A stretch of 64,000 nucleotides of DNA from contig NZ_JBHYGL010000034.1 in the NCBI RefSeq assembly GCF_051859025.1, forward strand, positions 62,001 through 126,000. Direction: 5' to 3'. This DNA is from Falsiroseomonas sp051859025 (GTDB lineage Bacteria; Pseudomonadota; Alphaproteobacteria; Acetobacterales; Acetobacteraceae). This document shows positions 50,497-58,639 of the stretch, one piece after another. The notes under the pieces are model-generated. The model was given only the letters and a program-made list of their open reading frames with translations. It searched no databases and was not told the origin of the DNA. Position numbers and translations under genes: made by a program. Positions within the stretch are counted from its first letter, which is position 1. Each line of letters begins with the position of its first letter.

Positions 50497-51711
50497 CTAC
50501 CCCGCCGCCAGAGCCTCCGCCGTTCCCGCGCGTGCCAGCCAGCCATGGATGGCGCGGCCGAGGGCGCGGGCGACTTTCGCGCGGTGGTCGGGGCGGCGCA
50601 GGGCGGCTTCGTCGGCGGGGTGGCTGAGGAAGCCCATTTCCACCAGGACGGAGGGGATTTCCGGCGCCTTCAGTACCACGAAGCCGGCCTGGCGGTGGGT
50701 ATTGGGCAGCAGGGGCACGTCGCCGCCCAGTTCGTCCACCACCAGCCCGGCCATGCGGGCGCTGCCGGCCCGGGTTTCGGCCCGCATGAGGGAGAGCAGG
50801 ATGGCCTGCACTTCCGGCGAGACGGAGGGCAGGCGCAGGCCGCCGGCGCGGTCGGCCAGGTTCTCCCGTCGTGCAAGGGCCCCGGCCAGGGCGTCCGAGC
50901 TGTCGCCGAGCGTGTAGACGGAGGCGCCGCGGGCGCCGGGGGCGCTGTCCGCGTGAAGCGATACGAAGAGGGCGGCCTGCCGGCGCCGGGCGAATTCCAC
51001 GCGGTCGCCCAGCGGTACGAAGCGGTCGTTGCTGCGGGTCATGGCCACGCGGCAGCGCCCCCCGGATTCGAGGACTTTCCGCAGTTCTTCCGCCGCGGCC
51101 AGGACGATGCGCTTTTCCTGCGTGCCCTGGGTGCCGATGGTGCCGGGGTCCCGCCCGCCATGGCCGGGGTCGAGCACGACCAGCGGCAGCGGCCCGGCAC
51201 GCGCCGGGTTGCGCGGGGCGGCGTTGCCGGGTTGGGACGTACCAGGCTGGGAGGTACCAAGTTGCGAACGGCCGAGGTTGGAAGCCGTGGCCGTGGCGCT
51301 TTCCGCCAGCGGACGGCCGGCGGCGGCCAGGCGGGCGAAGCTGGTGGCGGTGGTCGGTTCCAGGTCGATGACCAGGCGCCCGCGGGTTTCCTCAACCCGC
51401 TTGAGCGCGGCGGGGCGCAGGAGGTCGAGCCTCAGCCCGCCGCGTCCCGCGACGGCGCGGCGGATAGGGCCGGCGCTGCCCAGGCTGGCCGGGCCGCGCC
51501 AGGGGCTGCCGGGCGTGGTCAGCACCAGGCGATTCGGGTCCGTGGCGGCGGCAAGCCGCCAGCGCGTGCCCGCGGGCAGGATGAGGGTGAGGCGCGCGCC
51601 GTCACCCGCCGGTTCCAGCGTGGCATCCGTCACGGCGGCTTCGGCCGGCCGCGGCGGCGGCAGGGCGGCGAAGGCGAGCGCGAGGCTCGCCAAGGCACGG
51701 CGACCCAGCAT
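50497..51711 (-). CDS. amiC: N-acetylmuramoyl-L-alanine amidase (AmiC type)
   Basis: A 404-residue exported cell-wall hydrolase. A signal peptide (ALASLALAFAALPPPRPAEA) is followed by an AMIN-like beta domain (about 27-120), a Ser/Gln/Gly linker with SQLGTSQPGTSQPG (149-162), and a zinc amidase_3 domain. Zinc ligands H184 (DPGHGG), E199 and the His of SLHAD are seen, with the catalytic Glu in LVEMGFLSH. It cuts the septal peptidoglycan stem peptides during cell separation. The start at 51711 gives a proper signal peptide. Confidence 0.92.
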   Translation of the reverse strand: MLGRRALASLALAFAALPPPRPAEAAVTDATLEPAGDGARLTLILPAGTRWRLAAATDPNRLVLTTPGSPWRGPASLGSAGPIRRAVAGRGGLRLDLLRPAALKRVEETRGRLVIDLEPTTATSFARLAAAGRPLAESATATASNLGRSQLGTSQPGTSQPGNAAPRNPARAGPLPLVVLDPGHGGRDPGTIGTQGTQEKRIVLAAAEELRKVLESGGRCRVAMTRSNDRFVPLGDRVEFARRRQAALFVSLHADSAPGARGASVYTLGDSSDALAGALARRENLADRAGGLRLPSVSPEVQAILLSLMRAETRAGSARMAGLVVDELGGDVPLLPNTHRQAGFVVLKAPEIPSVLVEMGFLSHPADEAALRRPDHRAKVARALGRAIHGWLARAGTAEALAAG

Positions 51712-52567
51712 GGTGTCGGGTGGTCCCCCGCAGGCGCCGGCACCGCCCCCCGGCGCCGGAACGCAACCATGATGCCATGGCATGCCCGTCACTTGCCAGC
51801 ATCCGTTGAGAGCGCGCTTCAACAGGAAGGCCTGTTCGGCGCCGGGTCGCGGCCCGGTGGCGGTTTGCGTCCTGCGCACAAATCGGCGATTGGGTGGTCC
51901 TTCGAGGCCAAAGCGACCCGCATGGCCACGGCGCCTTGTGGCCCCCGGTTGCACCGCCTATGGTGGGTCGCCCCGGTGGCGTCAGCCGCTGGTGGGGTCC
52001 TTGTGTTCGCGCGGCCGCCCGGCCCGCATCTCGCCGCGAGATCGCGGCCGGTGATGCGCCAGTGGTGGCCTTAGTCCTGGCATGGTGATGGGGCGCCGCC
52101 CCTCATCGCATTTCGCCAGGTGCCGCGGCCCCCGATCCCGCCGGCGCGGCGCATGCGGCGCATCCTTCCTGCTGGCTGACCCCTGGACTTCCCCGGGGGA
52201 CACGGTTCGGGGCGATGCGTTCCATGCCCACGCCGCCCGCCCGATTGCGCCTGCAACCGGCGCCCCCGCCTGGACCTCACGTCCGGGAGACCAGCTCAAG
52301 GGGGCTGCCGATTGAAGGGTTTCCGGGGCAGCGCGAGGCGCGCCCGCCGGGAACGGTCTGCCAGGGGTCACTCCCGGGCCAATCGTTCCCAATGAACCCA
52401 ACAGGGTCGTGCCGCCAGGCCGACCCGCCGAGAAGAGGACCGGATCGCCGCCGCATGGAAACTCTCCTGCCGCGATTCCGTCGCTTCCCGGGCCCCGCCA
52501 CCACCTGCCGCCGCTGCCGGCCACTGGGCGGAAACCCAGGCCAGCGCGGTGCGGAGTCCCCTCACCC
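51712..52567. other. long gene-free leader upstream of the RNase E gene
   Basis: About 850 bases between the divergent amidase and RNase E genes. Open frames on both strands lack recognisable families and credible starts. No clear promoter boxes stand out. RNase E genes often have a long 5' leader used for self-regulation, so part of this may be the rne untranslated region; that is inference. Confidence 0.5.
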
Positions 52568-55500
52568 ATGACCAAGCGCATGCTGATCGACGCATCACAC
52601 CCGGAAGAGACCCGGGTGGTGGTGCTGGACGGCAACCGGCTCGAAGCCTTCGACATCGAGTCGGCCAACAGGATGCCCCTCAAGGGCAACATCTACCTCG
52701 CCCGCGTCGTGCGGGTCGAACCCAGCCTCCAGGCCGCCTTCGTCGAATACGGCGGCAACCGGCACGGCTTCCTCGCCTTCGGCGAAATTCACCCCGACTA
52801 CTACCAGCTTCCCGTCGCCGACCGGCAGCGCCTCATCGAGATGCAGCAGGCCGAGGCGCTTGAGGAGCAGGAGCGCGAGGACGCCGAGGACGCGGCGCGC
52901 GACATCGATGCCGCGCTGAACGGCGCGCTCGAAGCCGCCGCGACCGCGGAGCTGGAGGCCGAGGCCGCGGAGCCGGATGCCCCCGCGGAGGTCCGGCATG
53001 AGGAGGTCTCGGCCGAAGCGGCGCCGGACGCCCCCGCTCCCGAGCCCGCCGAACAGCCCCATGCGACCCCCGTCGAGCAGAGCGCGGAGGCGGCCGAGGC
53101 CGCCGCCGACGACGCCTATGCCGCCGCGGCCGAACGCGACGCCGCCGAAGCCGCTGCCGATGCGGCGGAGGATGCGGCCCGCGACGACCAGAATGGCAGC
53201 CAGGAAGACCGGGGCCAGGACGAGTACGAAAGCGTCGGCAACGCCGATGCGCCCCCGCCGGAGACGGTCGGCGGCACGACGGAGGATGACGCGCGCGAAC
53301 GCCGCATCCCGCCCCGCTTCCTGCGCCACTACAAGATCCAGGAAGTCATCAAGCGCCGGCAGATCATGCTGATCCAGGTGGTGAAGGAGGAGCGCGGGTC
53401 GAAGGGCGCGGCGCTGACCACCTACATCTCGCTGGCCGGCCGCTTCTCCGTGCTGATGCCGAACTCGCCCCGTGGCGGCGGCGTCTCCCGCAAGATCACC
53501 TCGGCCGCGGACCGCAAGCGGCTGCGGGAGATCATCGACGAGCAGGGCCTGCCGCAGGGCATGTCCCTCATCGTCCGCACCGCCGGCGCGGCCAGGCCGA
53601 AGCCCGAGATCAAGCGGGATTGCGAATACCTGCTGCGGCTGTGGGACGGCATCCGGGAGCGCACCTTCGCCTCCTCCGCCCCCGCCCTGATCTATGAGGA
53701 GGCGGACCTCATCAAGCGGTCCATCCGCGACGTCTACGGCAAGGACGTCGAGGAAGTGCTGGTGGATGGCGAGGGCGCCTACAACGACGCCCGCGAATTC
53801 ATGCGCATGCTGATGCCGGCCCATGCCAGCAAGGTCCGGCCCGTGCGGGACGGCGTGCCGCTGTTCGCCCGCCACGGCGTGGACGCGCAGCTGGACGCGA
53901 TGCACAGCCCGACCGTGCAGCTGAAGTCCGGCGGCTACATCGTCATCAACCAGACCGAGGCACTGGTCGCCATCGACGTGAACTCCGGCCGCGCCACCCG
54001 CGACCGGCACATCGAGGACACGGCGCTGCGCACCAACCTGGAGGCGGCCGACGAGGTCGCGCGCCAGCTGCGTCTGCGGGACCTGGCGGGCCTCATCGTC
54101 ATCGACTTCATCGACATGGAGTCGAACAAGCATGACGGGATGGTGGAACGCCGGCTCAAGGAAGCGCTGAAGCAGGACCGCGCCCGCATCCAGGTCGGCC
54201 GCATCAGCCATTTCGGCCTGCTGGAGATGTCGCGCCAGCGGCTGCGCCCCAGCGTCGTCGAACACGCCTATGTCGCCTGCCCGCATTGCCAGGGCCGCGG
54301 CCTGGTGCGCGGCGTGGAAAGCAGCGGCCTGCAGGTGCTGCGCGCGATCGAGGAGGAAGGCGCCAAGCGCCGCGCCGCCGAGATCGTCGTGCATGTCGCC
54401 ATGCCGGTGATGCTGTGGCTGCTGAATCGCAAGCGCGAACGGCTCGGCCAGATCGAGCAGAAATACGCGATGTCGGTGCTGGTCCAGCCGGATGACACGC
54501 TGATCCCGCCCGCGCTGCGGATCGAACGCACCCGCGCCCAGAACCCCGACGCCATCGCCGAACGCCCCAGCGCGCTGCGCATGGACTACGCGCCGGAGCC
54601 GGAGGAGGCCGAGGTCGATACGCTGGAGGAGATGGAGGAGGAGGCCCCGCCCCCGCCCCGCCAGCGCGAGCCCCGCGAGCAGCGCGAACCCCGGCAGCCC
54701 CGCGAAGCCCGCGAACCGCGCGAGCCCCGAGGGGAATCGCGCGGGGAATCGCGCGGGGAGACGCGTGGTGAAGGCCGTGCCGAATCGGCCGAGGGACGCG
54801 CCCCGCGCGACGGTGCGCCGGAGGCCGAGGGCGAATCCACCGCCGAGGGCCAGCGCCGCCGCCGCCGCCGCCGCCGCCGTGGTGGCCGTCGGGAGGGCCT
54901 GGAAGGCCGCCCGGAAGGCTCGACCGAGGGTGGCGCCGAGGGCGTCAATGCCGAGGATGAGGGCGAGGACGACGAGGCGCCCGAGGTGACCGTGGCGGCC
55001 GAGGCGCAGCCCGCCGTCGCGGAAGCCCCGGCAGCGGAGGCCGTCGAGGCCACCACCGAGACCGCGGAGGATGAGGGCGCCGCCCGTCGCCGCCGCGGCC
55101 GTCGTGGTGGCCGCCGCCGGCGCGAGGGCGAGGAGGCCGTGGGCGATGAAGCCCCGATCGCCGCCGCCCCCCCGCCGCGCCGCGCGCCGACGCCGGCGGA
55201 TCCCTTCGCCGGGCACATGGACGACATCTTCTCCGCCATGGAAGCGGCGGAGGAAGCGGCCGCCCGCGCCGTGACCACCCGTCGCCAGCCGATCGTGGCG
55301 CCGGCGCCCGTGGAAGCTGCGCCCGTGGAAGCCGCGGTGGTGGAAGCCCCCGCTGCCGAACTCCCCGCTGCCGAAGTCGCGCCGGTCTCCCAGGCGGCAG
55401 CGGAGGCCCCGGTGGTCGATGCCCCGGTGGGCGAGGCTGCGGTGGTCGAGGCTGCGGTCGCCGAAGCCCCCGCTGCCGAGGCGCCCGTCGCGGCGGTGGA

Positions 55501-55759
55501 GGCAAGTTTCAGCGCCAAGGCCGAGGCCAGCTTCACCCCGGCGGAGCCGCCCGCGCCGGAACCCGCCCCGGCACCGGCTGCCCCGACACCGGCTGCCCCG
55601 ACACCGGCTGCTCCCGAAGCGCCGGTCGCGGCCCCGTCTGTCACGGAACCGGCGCCCGCCGTGCCCGAGGTCGTGGCCGCGCCGCCCGTCGCCCCGATCG
55701 TGCTGGGCGAGGGGACGGAGGCGGACCTCCCGCGCAAGCGGGGCTGGTGGCGCCGCTGA
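52568..55759 (+). CDS. rne: ribonuclease E
   Basis: A 1063-residue RNase E, the endonuclease at the core of the RNA degradosome. The S1 domain (residues about 37-290) is split by an acidic, Ala-rich insert (about 95-255), as in other alphaproteobacteria. Catalytic D470 (VAIDVNSG) and D513 (VIDFIDM) are 43 apart, and the zinc-link C571/C574 (CPHC) follows 58 residues later, spacings equal to those of the E. coli enzyme. The C-terminal 350 residues are low complexity: REPREQREPR-type repeats, RRRRRRRGG arginine patches for RNA binding, and Ala/Pro/Glu-rich linkers. Two hairpins follow. Confidence 0.95.
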   Translation: MTKRMLIDASHPEETRVVVLDGNRLEAFDIESANRMPLKGNIYLARVVRVEPSLQAAFVEYGGNRHGFLAFGEIHPDYYQLPVADRQRLIEMQQAEALEEQEREDAEDAARDIDAALNGALEAAATAELEAEAAEPDAPAEVRHEEVSAEAAPDAPAPEPAEQPHATPVEQSAEAAEAAADDAYAAAAERDAAEAAADAAEDAARDDQNGSQEDRGQDEYESVGNADAPPPETVGGTTEDDARERRIPPRFLRHYKIQEVIKRRQIMLIQVVKEERGSKGAALTTYISLAGRFSVLMPNSPRGGGVSRKITSAADRKRLREIIDEQGLPQGMSLIVRTAGAARPKPEIKRDCEYLLRLWDGIRERTFASSAPALIYEEADLIKRSIRDVYGKDVEEVLVDGEGAYNDAREFMRMLMPAHASKVRPVRDGVPLFARHGVDAQLDAMHSPTVQLKSGGYIVINQTEALVAIDVNSGRATRDRHIEDTALRTNLEAADEVARQLRLRDLAGLIVIDFIDMESNKHDGMVERRLKEALKQDRARIQVGRISHFGLLEMSRQRLRPSVVEHAYVACPHCQGRGLVRGVESSGLQVLRAIEEEGAKRRAAEIVVHVAMPVMLWLLNRKRERLGQIEQKYAMSVLVQPDDTLIPPALRIERTRAQNPDAIAERPSALRMDYAPEPEEAEVDTLEEMEEEAPPPPRQREPREQREPRQPREAREPREPRGESRGESRGETRGEGRAESAEGRAPRDGAPEAEGESTAEGQRRRRRRRRRGGRREGLEGRPEGSTEGGAEGVNAEDEGEDDEAPEVTVAAEAQPAVAEAPAAEAVEATTETAEDEGAARRRRGRRGGRRRREGEEAVGDEAPIAAAPPPRRAPTPADPFAGHMDDIFSAMEAAEEAAARAVTTRRQPIVAPAPVEAAPVEAAVVEAPAAELPAAEVAPVSQAAAEAPVVDAPVGEAAVVEAAVAEAPAAEAPVAAVEASFSAKAEASFTPAEPPAPEPAPAPAAPTPAAPTPAAPEAPVAAPSVTEPAPAVPEVVAAPPVAPIVLGEGTEADLPRKRGWWRR

Positions 55760-55798
55760 TCCAACCACCTCCCGGGATTCGTTCCGGGATCGCCTGAT

Positions 55799-55832
55799 CG
55801 AAGCCGCCGGGACCACCGTCCAGGCGGCTTCG
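55799..55832 (+). terminator. hairpin downstream of rne
   Basis: CGAAGCCGCC pairs perfectly with GGCGGCTTCG, and an inner GGAC/GTCC stem extends it. A smaller hairpin (TCCCGG/CCGGGA) precedes it at 55770-55789. There is no clean T-run. Confidence 0.5.
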
Positions 55833-55962
55833 TCGTTCCGGCATCCGGGCGGCACCGCTGCCTGCATGGCTGCCCTCCCGCCCCCCCGGTTGCGATGCCG
55901 CCGCCAACCGGTGATGGTGCGGCAGACCAGCCGGGAGAGCCGGCCCAGGGGGAGTGCATCGC

Positions 55963-56982
55963 GTGGCGCAGCTGACCGTCCTCGAGCCCGAGGGCATGTA
56001 TCCCGACACGATCCTGGAGCAGGAGGTCCTCGGCCCGGCGGTGCAGGTGCTGCATGGCGGCGCGCCGCATACCGAATCGCTGGACATGCTGCCGGACGAG
56101 CTCTGCGCCCGCGTCGATGGCCTGCTGATCTTCCGCCACTGGCTCCGCCCGCAGCACATCGCCCGCTTCCCGAAGCTCAAGGTCGTGGTGCGCATGGGCG
56201 TGGGGTATGACCGGCTGGACCGCGCGGCCTGCGCGGCGCGGGGCATCACCGTCTGCAACGTGCCGGACTACGGCACGATGGAAGTGGCGGACCACGCAAT
56301 GTCGCTGGTCCTGGCCCTGACCCGCGGCGTGATCCTGCACCACGACCTGCAGCGCGAATCGCCCCCGGCCGCCTGGCGCTACGTGGACAGCCCGCTGATC
56401 AAGCGCGCGCAGGAACAGGGCTTCGGTATCGTCGGCCTGGGCCGCATCGGCACCGCCGTCGCGCTGCGCGCCAAGGCCTTCGGCTTCAAGGTCCGCTTCT
56501 TCGACCCGAACCTGCCGAACGGCGTGGATCGCGCGCTCGGCATCCAGCGGGCGCGGTCGCTGGAGGAGCTGATGCGCGGCTCCGACATCCTCTCCATCCA
56601 TGTGCCGGACACCCGGACCACGCGCGGGCTGATCGGTGCCAGGGAACTGGCCTGGCTGCCGCAGGGCGCGGTGGTGGTGAACACCGCGCGGGGCACCAGC
56701 CTCGACATCGATGCCGTGGAAGCGGCGCTGCGGTCGAACCACCTGGCCGGGGCCGGGCTTGATGTCATTCCGGTGGAACCGCCGGTGGACCCGGTGCCGG
56801 GGCTGCTGGCCGCCTATCGCGCGAAGGAGGAATGGCTCAAGGGGCGCGTTGTCATCACCCCCCACAGCGCCTTCCACACGCCCCATGCCTGGGACGACAT
56901 CCGGCGGAAGAGCGCGGAGACGATGCGCGACGTCCTGGTTCTCGGCCTTGACACGAACGTGATCCGGCCCGACCAGGACTGA
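55963..56982 (+). CDS. D-isomer-specific 2-hydroxyacid dehydrogenase (CtBP-like)
   Basis: A 339-residue NAD-dependent dehydrogenase. The nucleotide loop GIVGLGRIGTAVA, the substrate-binding RMGVGYDRLD, and the catalytic Arg/Glu/His region (VVNTARGTSLD, AGAGLDVIPVEPP, ITPHSAFHTPHAW) are present. The closest type is the C-terminal-binding-protein-like branch, whose substrates vary. The GTG at 55963 has AGGGGGAG eight bases upstream and is preferred over the GTG at 55954. It precedes the glycosyltransferase by about 300 bases and shows no coupling to it. Confidence 0.88.
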   Translation: MAQLTVLEPEGMYPDTILEQEVLGPAVQVLHGGAPHTESLDMLPDELCARVDGLLIFRHWLRPQHIARFPKLKVVVRMGVGYDRLDRAACAARGITVCNVPDYGTMEVADHAMSLVLALTRGVILHHDLQRESPPAAWRYVDSPLIKRAQEQGFGIVGLGRIGTAVALRAKAFGFKVRFFDPNLPNGVDRALGIQRARSLEELMRGSDILSIHVPDTRTTRGLIGARELAWLPQGAVVVNTARGTSLDIDAVEAALRSNHLAGAGLDVIPVEPPVDPVPGLLAAYRAKEEWLKGRVVITPHSAFHTPHAWDDIRRKSAETMRDVLVLGLDTNVIRPDQD

Positions 56983-57120
56983 ATGATGGGGCCGCGCGCC
57001 CGACGGAACGGGGTTGCACCCCTTGCCGATCGCAGGTTCAGGCCGCCACCAGGGCTGACAACCATGACGCGAAATCTACACGCCAGGCGGGAAGGTTTCA
57101 GTTTCGTTGAAAAAAAGAGA

Positions 57121-57155
57121 TTGACGCGGTGCACACTGTGACACACTAATGTGTG
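57121..57155 (+). promoter_or_regulatory. candidate promoter/operator upstream of the glycosyltransferase-PKS genes
   Basis: TTGACG at 57121 and ACTAAT 18 bases later form a moderate promoter. The -10 is inside a perfect palindrome CACAC-TAAT-GTGTG (57142-57155), and a GTGCACACTGTGACAC run lies between the boxes. The stretch just before (TTGAAAAAAAGAGA) is A-rich. An operator for a dimeric regulator over the -10 is plausible. Confidence 0.45.
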
Positions 57156-57277
57156 CCGCGGGGAAGCTCCATCCGCTACCGGATTGACTTCCTTGCCAAG
57201 GAGATCAGCAGTTTGGCCCGCCAGCAGGCGAATATCTTCGGGTGGCGGGCATCTCCCTGGCGAGGGAAGCGATAGGC

Positions 57278-58552
57278 ATGCACGTCTTCCTCGACATCTC
57301 CCGGTTGCTGAGCGTTGCGCACCGCAGCGCACCATCCGGTATCGACCGTGTCGAACTGGCCTATGCGCGGCACTGGGCGAATCTCGCCCCCTCTGAATGC
57401 ACTTTCGTCGCGGAAGTTCCGCTGCTGGGCTTCGCCGCCCTGTCCGCCTCGCTCGTCCGTGAACTGGTGACGGCGCTGGAGGAGGCGTGGGAGAGCGGGA
57501 CGCGCATCGCCACCGGCGCCGCGCGCCGCGCCCGCCTGTCCCTGCCCTTCGGCCGCGGCGCGCTGGTGGAAGCGCTGCGGCGGCCGGGCCCGAAATGCTT
57601 CCTGCTGGTCTCCCACCGGGCGCTGGAACGCCCCGCGCGGATCGCGGCGCTGCGCCGCCAGGGCTGCCATTTCGTGCCCCTGATCCATGACCTGATCCCG
57701 CTGCACCATCCCGAATTCGCCCGCGCCGGCCACGCGGAGAAGCACCGCCGCCGCATCGTCACGACCGCCGCGCTGGCGGACGCCATCATCGTCAACTCGG
57801 CCGCCACGGCGGCGGAGCTGATGCCCTGGCTCAGCGCCCGCCCCTCCCCGCCCCAGGTCGCGGTCGCGCCGCTCGGCGTCACGCCGCCGATGGTGGAAGC
57901 GCCGCCGGTCGCGCTCCGTCCCTATTTCGTCGTGCTCGGCACGATCGAGCCGCGGAAGAACCACCTGCTGCTGCTGAACCTCTGGCGGCAGCTCGCCAGC
58001 ACCCATGGCGCGGCGGCGCCGCGCCTGGTCGTGGTCGGCCGCCGTGGGTGGGAGAACGAGAACGTGCTGGACATGCTGGAGCGCTGCAGCGCGCTGGATG
58101 GCCTGGTGCGCGAAGCCGGCCCGCTGCCGGACCGGGAGGTCGCGTCCCTGCTGCGTGGCGCCCGCGCCCTGCTGTTCCCCTCCTTCGCCGAAGGCTTCGG
58201 CCTGCCGCTGGCCGAAGCCCTGGCGCTCGGCGTTCCCGCCATCGCGTCCGATCTTGCCGCGCTGCGGGAAGTGGGCGGCGCGGTGCCGGACTACCTCGAT
58301 CCGCTCGACGGCTCCGCCTGGCGCTCGGCAGTGCTGGACTACGCGCGGTCGGACAGCGTCGGCCGCCGCACCCAGATGGGCCGCCTGACCGGCTGGAAGC
58401 CGCCGAGCTGGGAACGGCATTTCATCGAGGTTGAACGGCTGATGGTGCGCCTCGCGCAGCGGCCCATCGGCCAGCCATCCCTGATCCCTGCCCTGCCGGC
58501 CATGGCGCGGCCGGAACCGGGCGTCGGGCGGCGCGATGAAGGCCATACCTGA
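57278..58552 (+). CDS. glycosyltransferase family 1/4
   Basis: A 424-residue GT-B fold glycosyltransferase. The C-terminal donor domain has GTIEPRKNHLLLL, LVVVGRRGWEN and the E-x7-E motif EGFGLPLAEAL that holds the nucleotide sugar. The N-terminal domain starts HVFLDISRLLSVAHRSAPSGIDRVE, a pattern seen in mannosyltransferase-like members. The ATG at 57278 has GAGGGAAG upstream. It is followed 87 bases later by a type I PKS on the same strand, so a glycosylated polyketide or glycolipid product is possible; that is inference. Confidence 0.9.
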   Translation: MHVFLDISRLLSVAHRSAPSGIDRVELAYARHWANLAPSECTFVAEVPLLGFAALSASLVRELVTALEEAWESGTRIATGAARRARLSLPFGRGALVEALRRPGPKCFLLVSHRALERPARIAALRRQGCHFVPLIHDLIPLHHPEFARAGHAEKHRRRIVTTAALADAIIVNSAATAAELMPWLSARPSPPQVAVAPLGVTPPMVEAPPVALRPYFVVLGTIEPRKNHLLLLNLWRQLASTHGAAAPRLVVVGRRGWENENVLDMLERCSALDGLVREAGPLPDREVASLLRGARALLFPSFAEGFGLPLAEALALGVPAIASDLAALREVGGAVPDYLDPLDGSAWRSAVLDYARSDSVGRRTQMGRLTGWKPPSWERHFIEVERLMVRLAQRPIGQPSLIPALPAMARPEPGVGRRDEGHT

Positions 58553-58639
58553 CATTGGGCGCCGCTTCGCCGGGCCCCGCCCCGTCCCGTCACCACCGCC
58601 TGCCGAAGACAGCCGACTGACCAGGGCGAGGGCGGCACG

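Noticed and set aside
51982..52692. 236-codon open frame on the minus strand upstream of rne
   Set aside because: Overlaps the start of the certain RNase E gene and has low-complexity Arg/Pro/Gly sequence without conserved motifs.
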